Source of the DNA: Streptomyces antarcticus
Lineage (GTDB): Bacteria > Actinomycetota > Actinomycetes > Streptomycetales > Streptomycetaceae
DNA length: 38,508 nt
Direction of reading: 5' to 3'
Assembly (NCBI RefSeq): GCF_026627255.1
Contig: NZ_JAPNLM010000032.1
Span: forward strand, 34,219 to 72,726
In this document: positions 16,795-24,219 of the stretch, piece by piece
How the letters are laid out: every line of letters starts with the position of its first letter
How positions within the stretch are numbered: position 1 is the stretch's first letter
The notes under the pieces: generated by a model
What the model was told of the DNA's origin: nothing
The model's database searches: none
Seen by the model: the letters and a program-made list of their open reading frames with translations, nothing else
Translations under genes and position numbers: made by a program

Positions 16795-17484
16795 ATGCCC
16801 CGTAAAGGGAACGCGGAACTCGTCGCGAGGTGCTCGCGGGGAGATCAGGACGCCTGGGACGAAATGGTGGAACGGTTCGAAAGGCTCGTCTGGTCCGTCG
16901 TGCGCAGCCACCGCTTGAACGACGTGGACGCCGAGGACATACGCCAGCTCACCTGGCTGCGCCTCGTACAGAACATCGACCGGATCCGCGACCCCGACCG
17001 CATCGGCGACTGGCTCGCCACCGTCGCACGCCGCGAATCCCTCAAAGTCCTCGTCCGCGGAAACCGGCTCGTCATGGTCGGCGACAGCGAGACCCTCGAC
17101 GGACTCTCCGGCCACAGCGAGAGCCCCGAGCAGATCACCCTGCGCGCCCAGCACCGGGAGGAGACGCTGCGGGCCATCGACACGCTCTCCGAACAGTGCC
17201 GCGGCGTCCTGATGCTGGCGCTCGCGGATCCGCCGGCCTCCTACGGGGAGATCTCCACGGCCCTGTCCATGTCCGTCGGCTCGGTCGGCCCCATCCGCAC
17301 CCGCTGCCTGCGCAGACTGCACCGGCTGCTCGCCGCCAGCGAAGCCGAGCGGGCCCCGCAGGAACTGCTGCGCACCGGCTGCCGCACCGCTTCGATCCAT
17401 CCGGACGTGTCCGGTCCGCGGCACGTGAAGGCTCTGGTAAGGGGAGGCCGCGCACCGGCGGCCGGACAGGCCGGACAGGAGTGA
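16795..17484 (+). CDS. ECF-type RNA polymerase sigma factor
   Basis: This 229-residue protein starts at an ATG behind CGGAGGAAAT. Region 2 covers about residues 10-90 (DEMVERFERLVWSVV, DAEDIRQLTWLRLVQN, IGDWLATVARRESLKV). Region 4 covers about 120-185 (LSEQCRGVLMLALADPP, then a helix-turn-helix around SYGEISTALSMSVGSVGPIRTRCLRRL). No sigma region 3 is seen, so it belongs to the ECF class, and it has a C-terminal tail of about 45 residues after region 4. It is the first gene after the terminator and is tightly followed by the ACP gene. It probably directs transcription of cluster promoters; no anti-sigma gene is adjacent. Confidence 0.88.
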   Translation: MPRKGNAELVARCSRGDQDAWDEMVERFERLVWSVVRSHRLNDVDAEDIRQLTWLRLVQNIDRIRDPDRIGDWLATVARRESLKVLVRGNRLVMVGDSETLDGLSGHSESPEQITLRAQHREETLRAIDTLSEQCRGVLMLALADPPASYGEISTALSMSVGSVGPIRTRCLRRLHRLLAASEAERAPQELLRTGCRTASIHPDVSGPRHVKALVRGGRAPAAGQAGQE

Positions 17485-17489
17485 TGCGC

Positions 17490-17903
17490 ATGTTCCCCTA
17501 CGACGTCGGCGAACTGGTGCGGTCCATTGTCATCGACACGCTGGGCATCCCCGCCGCCCTCTACCGCACGGATCTCGTCTTCTCCGCCGACCTGGGCCTG
17601 GAATCCCTGGACCTCCTCGACATCTTCTTCCGCATCGAATGCAGCGCACCGGTGGTCCTCACGGTCGAGAAATGCGGCCGCTACCTCCAGGGAGACGTTC
17701 CCGACGAGGAGTTCTGCGACGCCCGGGGAGTCATCAGCGCGCGCGGACTGAGTCGGCTGCGCACCGTCATGCCCCAACTCGACACCGGCCAGTGGGCGGG
17801 AAAGCTCACCCTCGACCGCATGCTCTCCGAACTGTCGATCGGAAATCTCGTCTCCATGGTCGAGAACCTGCTCGCCGAAGGACAGGCCGCCGCCCATGCC
17901 TGA
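17490..17903 (+). CDS. Discrete acyl carrier protein
   Basis: This 137-residue protein has an ACP core at the N-terminus with the phosphopantetheine site in ADLGLESLDLLDIFF; the Ser codon is 17604-17606. The ATG at 17490 is preferred over the one at 17484 because AGGAG at 17477-17481 is then correctly spaced. It is longer than a usual ACP (80-100 residues), with an acidic insertion or extension after the core. It sits between the sigma factor and the AcpS-like gene and overlaps the latter by eight bases. It could carry the amino-acid unit, or an acyl chain handed over from the PUFA synthase, to the dehydrogenases; this is inferred from context. Confidence 0.82.
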   Translation: MFPYDVGELVRSIVIDTLGIPAALYRTDLVFSADLGLESLDLLDIFFRIECSAPVVLTVEKCGRYLQGDVPDEEFCDARGVISARGLSRLRTVMPQLDTGQWAGKLTLDRMLSELSIGNLVSMVENLLAEGQAAAHA

Positions 17904-18297
17904 GTACGGGAGCGGAGTCCTGCGGGTCGGCAGCTACAGCGTCGACACGGACAGCGTCGAGCGGCTGATCGCCCGGCACGGACCCAAGGCGCTCCACCTC
18001 CCCGACCGGGCCGACCCGGCGCTCCCCTGGGCGGTGCGCCAGGCCACCCTGCGCGCCCTGGCCGCGCCCCCTCGCCTCGCCGGCCGGTGGGGCGACATCG
18101 CGCTCCGCGGCGGCGCCGAAGGCCCCTGGACCCTGCTGTTCACGGGCGAGGTGGCCCGGTACGCCCAGAGCGTCCTGCACGGCGACGTCTCCTTCTCGGT
18201 GACCCACCGCGCCGGCCGGATCACCGCCCACGCCGTCCTCACCCGAGCCGGCACCACCCCTCCCGCCTTCCCCCGAGAAACCGAGGTACCCAGGTGA
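17896..18297 (+). CDS. AcpS-like protein with altered active site
   Basis: This 133-residue protein aligns by eye with bacterial holo-ACP synthase along its length. SVDTDSVERL matches the GIDVAEVERF segment (Asp17 kept), WAVRQATLRAL matches FAAKEALAKAL, LLFTGEVARYAQ matches the LRVTGTVAARA strand, and SVTHRAG matches SLSHDAG (His104 kept). The hallmark Lys-Glu is replaced by Arg48-Gln49, so a metal ligand of AcpS is missing. It overlaps the ACP gene by eight bases and the aldehyde dehydrogenase by four, implying co-translation with its probable ACP partner. It may be a specialised or non-catalytic ACP-binding protein, while the Sfp-type enzyme at 15839 does the activation. The family assignment is by motif comparison only. 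Confidence 0.6.
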   Translation: MPEYGSGVLRVGSYSVDTDSVERLIARHGPKALHLPDRADPALPWAVRQATLRALAAPPRLAGRWGDIALRGGAEGPWTLLFTGEVARYAQSVLHGDVSFSVTHRAGRITAHAVLTRAGTTPPAFPRETEVPR

Positions 18298-19706
18298 GCA
18301 CCGTCACCGAAGCCGGCCTGCTGACGAGCCGCGAGATCATCACCGGTGAGGAACTGGGCAGCGTCCCGCTGGCCTCCGCCGGCGATGTACGCTCGGCCGC
18401 CCGCCGGGCCGCCGCAGCCGCCCCGGCCTGGGCCGCCCGGCCCGCCGCCGAACGCGCCGCGATCTTGAACCGGGCCGCCGACCTGCTGCTGGAGCGTGCC
18501 CAGGAGGCCCAGGACCTGCTCGTCCGCGAGGGCGGCTCGATCACCGGCAAGGCCTTCTACGAGGTCCACGCGGGCGCCGCCGAGCTGCGCCACGGCGCCG
18601 AACTGGCCACCGGCCCCCAGGAACCGCACGGCCCCGGCTCCGACCCGGGCCGCGACACCGAGGTACGGCGCGTACCGCTCGGCGTCGTCGGGGTGATCGT
18701 GCCCTGGAACTTCCCGCTCCTGCTCGGCATGCGCTCGGTCGCCCCCGCCCTCGGGCTGGGCAACACCGTCCTGCTCAAGCCCGATCCGCACACCCCGCTC
18801 AGCGGCGGCCGCCTCTTCGCCGAAGTCCTGGCCGACGCCGGACTGCCCGAGGGCGTACTGGAAGTGGTCTACGGCGACGCGGAGGCGGGCACGGCGCTCG
18901 TGGAATCCCCGGATGTCGCCATGGTGTCCTTCACCGGATCCACCGAAGTGGGCCGCGAGATAGGAGCCACCGCCGGCCGGCTGCTCAAGCGCGTGGTCCT
19001 GGAACTGGGCGGGCAGAACGCCTTCGTCGTCCTGCCCGACGCCGACATCGAAGCCGCGGCCTCCGCCGGCTCCTGGGGCTCTTTCCTGCACCAGGGCCAG
19101 ATCTGCATGGCCGCCCGCCGCCACCTCGTCCACCAGGACGTGTCCGAGGCCTACACCGAGACCCTCGCCCGCCGCGCCGCGGCCCTGCGCATCGGCGACC
19201 CCTACCGCAGCGACTCCCAGATCGGACCGGTCGTCGACCGCGGGCAGCTCACCCGGATCGCCTCCGCCGTCGAGGACGCCGTCGCCCAGGGCGCCCGCCT
19301 GGTCACCGGCGGGCGCGTGCAGGGCCCGTACTTCCCGCCGACGGTCCTGGCCGACGTGACGCCGAAGATGTCCATCTTCCACACCGAGGTCTTCGGGCCC
19401 GTGGCCACCATCACCTCCTTCGCCGACGAGGCGGAGGCCGTCGAGCTGGCCAACACCTCCGACTACGGGCTCACCGCCGCCGTCTACACCTCCGACGCCG
19501 ACCGCGGCCGCGCCCTCGCCGGCCGGCTGCGCTGCGGCGTGGTCCACGTCGGCGACCAGACGGTCAACCACGACCCCCAGCTGCCCTTCGGCGGGGTCGG
19601 GGCCTCCGGCAACTCCTCCGGCTTCGGCGGCCGGGCCGCCCTCGAAGCCTTCACCCGCTGGCACACCCTCACCACCAGCTCCCCCGCGCGTTCCTACCCC
19701 TTCTGA
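18294..19706 (+). CDS. NAD(P)-dependent aldehyde dehydrogenase
   Basis: This 470-residue ALDH-superfamily enzyme, starting at the GTG that overlaps the preceding stop, resembles the benzaldehyde/vanillin-dehydrogenase branch. Visible are VPWNFPLLLGMR, the FTGST cofactor loop, the general base Glu237 in LELGGQN, the nucleophile Cys271 in GQICMAARR, and EVFGPVATI near the C-terminus. It oxidises an aldehyde to an acid, or possibly to an acyl thioester. Within this cluster the substrate could be a fatty aldehyde or an amino-acid semialdehyde; the sequence does not decide between them. Confidence 0.9.
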   Translation: MSTVTEAGLLTSREIITGEELGSVPLASAGDVRSAARRAAAAAPAWAARPAAERAAILNRAADLLLERAQEAQDLLVREGGSITGKAFYEVHAGAAELRHGAELATGPQEPHGPGSDPGRDTEVRRVPLGVVGVIVPWNFPLLLGMRSVAPALGLGNTVLLKPDPHTPLSGGRLFAEVLADAGLPEGVLEVVYGDAEAGTALVESPDVAMVSFTGSTEVGREIGATAGRLLKRVVLELGGQNAFVVLPDADIEAAASAGSWGSFLHQGQICMAARRHLVHQDVSEAYTETLARRAAALRIGDPYRSDSQIGPVVDRGQLTRIASAVEDAVAQGARLVTGGRVQGPYFPPTVLADVTPKMSIFHTEVFGPVATITSFADEAEAVELANTSDYGLTAAVYTSDADRGRALAGRLRCGVVHVGDQTVNHDPQLPFGGVGASGNSSGFGGRAALEAFTRWHTLTTSSPARSYPF

Positions 19707-19715
19707 GAGGAAACC

Positions 19716-20195
19716 ATGGACCTCAAGGTCGTCAAGGAGCCGCGCATAGCCGCGGCTCCCGAGGGCACGGTGGTGCTGCTGATCGGCACCCGGATCAACA
19801 AGTTCTGGATGGTGCACCGCTGGGTGCCCGTCATCGCCTCGATGATCCCGATGCTGATCGATCTGAAGAAGAACAAGGAGCACGGCTTCCTCTACTCGCG
19901 GGCCTGGTTCAACCGCACCGTGATCATGCTCCAGTACTGGCGCAGCATGGACGACCTGATGCGCTACTCGCACAACACCTCCGGCAAGCACCGCTCGATG
20001 TGGGCCTGGTTCAACCGCGCGGTCAGGAACGACGGCGCCGTCGGGATCTTCCACGAGGCCTACATCGTCGACCCGGAGCGGATGCACACCGTCTACCGGA
20101 ACATCCCCGTGTTCGGCATCGCCGCCGCCACCGAGTCCGTCCCGCAGCGCACGCGTCCCCCGGTGCCGGGCGCCGACGACACGGAGAAGGTCTGA
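19716..20195 (+). CDS. DUF4188 / af470-like monooxygenase-family protein
   Basis: This 159-residue protein starts at an ATG behind GAGAGGAAACC. It resembles the DUF4188 (monooxygenase af470-like) family, with VVLLIGTRINKFWMVHRW, LQYWRSMDDLMRYSHNTSGKHR, a repeated WFNR and GIFHEAYIV. The family is expected to adopt a dimeric alpha+beta barrel, and reported members are associated with oxidation in natural-product pathways. A hydrophobic stretch (VPVIASMIPMLI) is part of the fold rather than a clear membrane helix. It lies between the aldehyde dehydrogenase and the regulator. Its reaction is unknown. Confidence 0.65.
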   Translation: MDLKVVKEPRIAAAPEGTVVLLIGTRINKFWMVHRWVPVIASMIPMLIDLKKNKEHGFLYSRAWFNRTVIMLQYWRSMDDLMRYSHNTSGKHRSMWAWFNRAVRNDGAVGIFHEAYIVDPERMHTVYRNIPVFGIAAATESVPQRTRPPVPGADDTEKV

Positions 20196-20202
20196 GGCCA
20201 TC

Positions 20203-21228
20203 GTGAGCACGGCCCAGGAACACGACACGCTCCTGTCCGACGGCCTGCTCACCCCCCAGGACGTCGCCGTCTACCGCCAGCTCCTGGAGAGGTCACCGGA
20301 CGCCGACGAGGCGGCCGAGCGGCTCGGCATCCCGCCCGAGCGGTGCGCCGAGTCCATCGACCGGCTCACGGCCCGCCGGCTGCTGAGCCCGGACGGCCCG
20401 TACTGCCACGAGGCACTCTCCCCGGGGCTCGCGGCCCTCGCACTGACCGCCTCCGCCCACGTCCAGGTCCACGAGCTGATGCGCCGCATCGACTCCACAC
20501 GCCGCGAACTGGGCCCGCTGGGCGCACTGTACGAGGGCCACCTGCGCCGGGAGCTGGAGGGAACCGGGACCGAACTGCTCACCGACGGCGAAGCCGTACG
20601 CCACCGGCTCGCCGAACTCTCCGCCCAGGTGCGCCACAGCGTGCTGACGGTGCACCCCACCCTCGGCAGCCCCGAGACGCTGCGCGCCGCCCGCGAACTG
20701 GACCGCGACCTCCTGGCGCGCGGCGTGCGCTACCGGACGGTGCTGCCGCACACCGCCCGCCGCCAGCGCGAGGCGCTGCAGCACATGAAGCTCCTCGCCG
20801 GCCACGGCGCCCGGGTCCGTACCGCCGCGGTGGTACCGGGGCGGCTGATCCTCCTCGACGAGGACACCGCGGTCGTCCCCACGGGGACGGGCGGCGCCGC
20901 GGTGCTCCGCGACCCGACCGTGGTCACCTTCCTCACCGTGATCTTCGACCACATCTGGGAGCACGCCCGGCCGGTCGAACCGGGCGGTTCGGGAGGCGAG
21001 GACAACGAGGTCTTCGAGGACGTGGAGGTGGCCATCCTGCGCCATCTGGCACGCGGCCGGTCCGACGACTTCATCGCGCGCAAACTGGGCATCTCCACCC
21101 GCACCATGCGCCGCTACCTGGCCGCACTGTGCGAGAAGCTCGACGTGGAGACCCGCTTCCAGCTCGGCATGGCCGCGGAGCGCCTCGGCCTTCTCGAGGA
21201 GCCCGGGGAGGCGGACCGCGACGGATAG
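20203..21228 (+). CDS. LuxR/TrmB-like transcriptional regulator 1
   Basis: This 341-residue protein starts with GTG seven bases after the previous gene. The N-terminal third has a TrmB-like winged-helix segment (LTPQDVAVYRQLLERSPDADEAAERLGI). The middle resembles a phospholipase-D-like sensor region (YRTVLPHTARRQREALQHM, RLILLDEDTAVV). The C-terminus is a LuxR-type helix-turn-helix (ILRHLARGRSDDFIARKLGI, then STRTMRRYLAALCEKL). It is a paralogue of the regulator at 27899. It is probably a pathway-specific activator; its ligand, if any, is unknown. Confidence 0.85.
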   Translation: MSTAQEHDTLLSDGLLTPQDVAVYRQLLERSPDADEAAERLGIPPERCAESIDRLTARRLLSPDGPYCHEALSPGLAALALTASAHVQVHELMRRIDSTRRELGPLGALYEGHLRRELEGTGTELLTDGEAVRHRLAELSAQVRHSVLTVHPTLGSPETLRAARELDRDLLARGVRYRTVLPHTARRQREALQHMKLLAGHGARVRTAAVVPGRLILLDEDTAVVPTGTGGAAVLRDPTVVTFLTVIFDHIWEHARPVEPGGSGGEDNEVFEDVEVAILRHLARGRSDDFIARKLGISTRTMRRYLAALCEKLDVETRFQLGMAAERLGLLEEPGEADRDG

Positions 21229-21339
21229 GAATGTCTAATCGGCTCCATCGGCATTCGCCGTCAGCGCGGCTGGACCGGGCGCCCGGGCGAAGCGGATAGT
21301 TGCCACGAGTGATCGCCGAGATACCCCCGGGGGACCCGA

Positions 21340-21873
21340 ATGAACGGCATGATCTCCGCAGAGCGCCGATTGCGGACCGTCGTCTCCGGCCTGTCCTGCG
21401 ACGCCCACCTGTGGAACCTGGTCTGCCTCCGACTGCTCCTGGAGGACCGCGGCCACCAGGTGACGAACCTCGGCAACACGACGCCCGACGCCGAGATCCT
21501 TGGGGCCTGTTGTACCGAACTCCCCGACCTGCTGGTCATCAGCACCGTCAACGGGCACGGCCGGCTCGACGGCCTGCGTCTGATCCGCGCCCTGCGCGCC
21601 GTACCGGCCCTGTCCGGCCTGCCCGTCGTCATCGGAGGCAAGCTCGGCATCGAGGGCGGCAACGGCCGCGACGGCCGCGACCACACGGAGCTCGCCGCGC
21701 AGCTGACCGCCGCCGGATACGACGCCGTCTTCGACGACGCGGCCGAGGGCGGCCCCGAGGCGGGTCTCGCCCGCTTCGACGCCTTCCTCTCCTCTCTCGT
21801 GCCGCGTCAGGCAACGTTCGCCGGCGGCCGCTCCCGCGCGCGGGCGGCGGCCGGGCCCGGGGCAGCGGCCTGA
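21340..21873 (+). CDS. B12-binding small subunit of a glutamate-mutase-like enzyme
   Basis: This 177-residue cobalamin-binding protein has the base-off motif region SCDAHLWN (DxH present, with Asn instead of the usual Gly), the ISTVNGHG strand and IGGKLG. It matches the S (sigma) subunit of glutamate mutase, with an Ala/Arg-rich C-terminal tail. GGGGGAC at about 21329-21335 favours the ATG at 21340; an ATG at 21349 is an alternative. Its stop overlaps the ATG of the catalytic subunit. Known function: glutamate to 3-methylaspartate through adenosyl-B12 radical chemistry. The 111-base gap upstream may hold the cassette promoter. Confidence 0.88.
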   Translation: MNGMISAERRLRTVVSGLSCDAHLWNLVCLRLLLEDRGHQVTNLGNTTPDAEILGACCTELPDLLVISTVNGHGRLDGLRLIRALRAVPALSGLPVVIGGKLGIEGGNGRDGRDHTELAAQLTAAGYDAVFDDAAEGGPEAGLARFDAFLSSLVPRQATFAGGRSRARAAAGPGAAA

Positions 21874-23213
21874 TGGACGACACCGACCGGTTCACCGCCT
21901 TCGTACGCCGCGCCGCCGACGCGGGACACCTCGTCGTCCAGCACCGGATGGGCTTCGGTGAACTCCACCGCATGCGCGCTGGCCTGCGCGCTGTACGGGA
22001 CGCGGACGCCACCACCGTGGGCACCGTCACCCTGGACAGCTACACCCGCTGCCACGACGACGGGGCCGCCCTGCGAGCCCTGCGCGAACGGCCCGCCGAC
22101 CTCAACGGCTTCCCGCTCCTCGCCCACGGCGTCCCGGCGGTGCGCACTCTCCTCCAGGAGGTCGCGTCCGCCGACTTCCCCGTCCAAATCCGCCACGGCA
22201 CGCCGCTGCCGCTGAGGCTGCTGCGGGCCATGGCCGAGGCCGGGGCGGATGCCACGGAGGGCGGACCCGTCTCGTACTGCCTGCCCTACGGCCGGGTTCC
22301 GCTGGCGCGGGCCGTCGCCGAATGGAGCGCCGGCTGCGAACTGCTCGCCGCCCGGCCCGTACCGCCGCACATGGAGACCTTCGGCGGCTGCATGCTGGGA
22401 CAGCTGTGCCCGCCGTCCCTGCTGGTCGCGCTCTCGGTCCTGGAAGCGATGTTCTTCCGGGAGCACGGCCTGCGCGGCGTCTCCCTCAGCTACGCCCAGC
22501 AGGTCCACGGGGGACAGGACCTGGAGGCCCTCGCGGCGCTGCGCCGGCTCGCCGGCGAGCGGCTGTCCGGCAGCGCCCACCACATCGTGCTGTACACCTT
22601 CATGGGCGTCTTCCCGCGCACCGGACACGGCAGCCGCCGCCTCCTCGCGGACAGCGCCTGCCTCGCCGTGGCCGGCGGCGCCGAACGGCTCGTCGTCAAG
22701 ACACCGGCCGAGGCGCACCGCATCCCCACCGTCGAGGAGAACGTGGCGGCGCTCGCCTACGCGGCCTCCGTGGCCGAAGCGGAAGCCGAAGCCGAGACCA
22801 CCACCAACGCCGGTGCCGTGCACGGCGCGGCCCGGGTCATCGCGCACCCCCCGACGCCGCCCGCGCAGCGCCCGGACCCCACCGCGTACGGCATCTACGA
22901 AGAGGCCCGTACGCTCCTCGACGCCACCCTGGAGACGGGCGACACCGTCGGTGCGTGCCTCGTACGGGCCTTCGCCCGGGGCATCCTCGACGTCCCCTAC
23001 TGTCTCCACCCCGACAACGCCAACCGCGCCCGCGCCACCATCGACGCACGGGGCGCGCTGCGTTGGAGCCGCACCGGAGCGATGCCCGTGACACCCGCGT
23101 CCACGACCGCCGCCGCCCCCGTCACCGCCGGGCAGCTCACCGAGCTGCTCACCTTCAACCGCCGCCGCTTCGACCTCCGGGAACCCGGCCGCCTGTACGG
23201 GAGCGCCTCATGA
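21873..23213 (+). CDS. Catalytic subunit of a glutamate-mutase-like enzyme
   Basis: This 446-residue protein matches the E (epsilon) subunit of glutamate mutase: TLDSYTRCHDD (Arg of the substrate claw), IRHGTPLPLR (second claw Arg), EGGPVSYCLPYGR (Glu and Tyr residues), GGCMLGQLCPPS and LVVKTPAEAHRIPT. Where the classic enzyme has INREPFG with the third claw Arg, this protein reads HMETFGG, with Met167 in place of Arg by my alignment. That suggests an altered substrate or a different binding mode. It is coupled to the B12 subunit (overlap) and to the next gene (ATGA). Probable product: 3-methylaspartate or a related branched acidic amino acid. Confidence 0.87.
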   Translation: MDDTDRFTAFVRRAADAGHLVVQHRMGFGELHRMRAGLRAVRDADATTVGTVTLDSYTRCHDDGAALRALRERPADLNGFPLLAHGVPAVRTLLQEVASADFPVQIRHGTPLPLRLLRAMAEAGADATEGGPVSYCLPYGRVPLARAVAEWSAGCELLAARPVPPHMETFGGCMLGQLCPPSLLVALSVLEAMFFREHGLRGVSLSYAQQVHGGQDLEALAALRRLAGERLSGSAHHIVLYTFMGVFPRTGHGSRRLLADSACLAVAGGAERLVVKTPAEAHRIPTVEENVAALAYAASVAEAEAEAETTTNAGAVHGAARVIAHPPTPPAQRPDPTAYGIYEEARTLLDATLETGDTVGACLVRAFARGILDVPYCLHPDNANRARATIDARGALRWSRTGAMPVTPASTTAAAPVTAGQLTELLTFNRRRFDLREPGRLYGSAS

Positions 23214-24175
23214 CCCCCCCGGACACGACCCTTACGGCCGCGACCCGCCCGGCCGTGACGCGCCCGGCCGCGACCGCCACGCTGCGGGCCGCCCGCGCCC
23301 GCGGCGCCCTGCGGGCCGCCGTCTCCCAGGGCATCCACGGCCTGTCGCAGCGGACCCCCGACGGACGCTGGACCGGCCTCGACACCGACATCGCCCGCGC
23401 CGTCGCCGCGGCCGCCCTCGGCGATCCCGAGGCCGTCGACTGGCGTCCCGTGAAGTCCGACGACAGGCTGACGGCCCTCGAAGCGGGCCGCGCGGACCTG
23501 ACGGTCTGCAACCTGACCTGGACCATGGGCCGGGAGGCCGCCCGCCGGGTCCTCTTCGCCGGCATCACCTGCTACGACGGCGAAGGCTTCCTCGTCCGCG
23601 CGGACGCGGGCTTCACCGGGCCCGCGGACCTCGCCGGGCGGCGCCTCGCCGTCCACCGGGGCTGCACCACCACGGTCAACCTGGCCGCCTGGTACGGCCC
23701 CCGGGGCCTGACCGTCGAACCCGTCGCCTTCGACGACCCGGCCGACGCCCTGGCCGCCTATGCGGACGGGGACTGCGCCGCCTACGTACTGGACCGCACC
23801 GCCCTCGCCGGGGCCAGGGCGCGCCTGCCCAGCCCCGCCGACCACCTCATCCTTCCGGTGTCGATATCCCGGGAGCCGATGGCCGCCGCCGTCCACGAGG
23901 GCGACCCGCACTGGTTCAGGCTGGTCCGCTGGGTCCTGCAACTGCTCCTGGCCGCCGAGCACGAGAGCCCCGGGGCCGCGGCCCGCCGCGCGAACCCCCA
24001 CGGCCCGGCCGTCGGCCTCGACGAGCACTGGGCCGACCGGGTGCTCGCCGCCGTCGGCACCTACGCGGACGTCTACGAACGCAACCTCGGAGCCGCCTCC
24101 GGCCTCGACGTGCCGCGCGGTCTGAACCGGTTGTGGACCGCGGGCGGGCTGCACTACCCGGTACCCCTGAACTGA
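23210..24175 (+). CDS. AapJ-like solute-binding-fold protein lacking a signal peptide
   Basis: This 321-residue protein resembles periplasmic general amino-acid-binding proteins (AapJ, SBP family 3): LRAAVSQGIHGLS, GRWTGLDTDIARAVAAAALGDP, ADLTVCNLTWTMGREAARRVLFAG, YDGEGFLVR, PVSISREPMAAAV, and the conserved end YERNLGAASGLDVPRGLNRLWTAGGLHY. Its N-terminus is Thr/Ala/Arg-rich with no hydrophobic core and no lipobox Cys, so it should stay in the cytoplasm. No permease or ATPase gene is nearby, and it is translationally coupled to the mutase. It may hold or modify an acidic amino acid inside the cell, as happened in the SBP-derived cyclohexadienyl dehydratase family; that is inference. Confidence 0.82.
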   Translation: MTPPDTTLTAATRPAVTRPAATATLRAARARGALRAAVSQGIHGLSQRTPDGRWTGLDTDIARAVAAAALGDPEAVDWRPVKSDDRLTALEAGRADLTVCNLTWTMGREAARRVLFAGITCYDGEGFLVRADAGFTGPADLAGRRLAVHRGCTTTVNLAAWYGPRGLTVEPVAFDDPADALAAYADGDCAAYVLDRTALAGARARLPSPADHLILPVSISREPMAAAVHEGDPHWFRLVRWVLQLLLAAEHESPGAAARRANPHGPAVGLDEHWADRVLAAVGTYADVYERNLGAASGLDVPRGLNRLWTAGGLHYPVPLN

Positions 24176-24219
24176 CCTGACCTGCCGTTCCCTCGTCCCG
24201 TCCAGAACGGAGAAGTCCA

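Noticed and set aside
17484..17489. ATG at 17484 as the ACP start
   Set aside because: It lies only two bases after AGGAG; the ATG at 17490 has proper spacing.
23210..24175. Solute-binding protein as part of an ABC importer
   Set aside because: No signal peptide, permease or ATPase gene is present; an intracellular role fits better.
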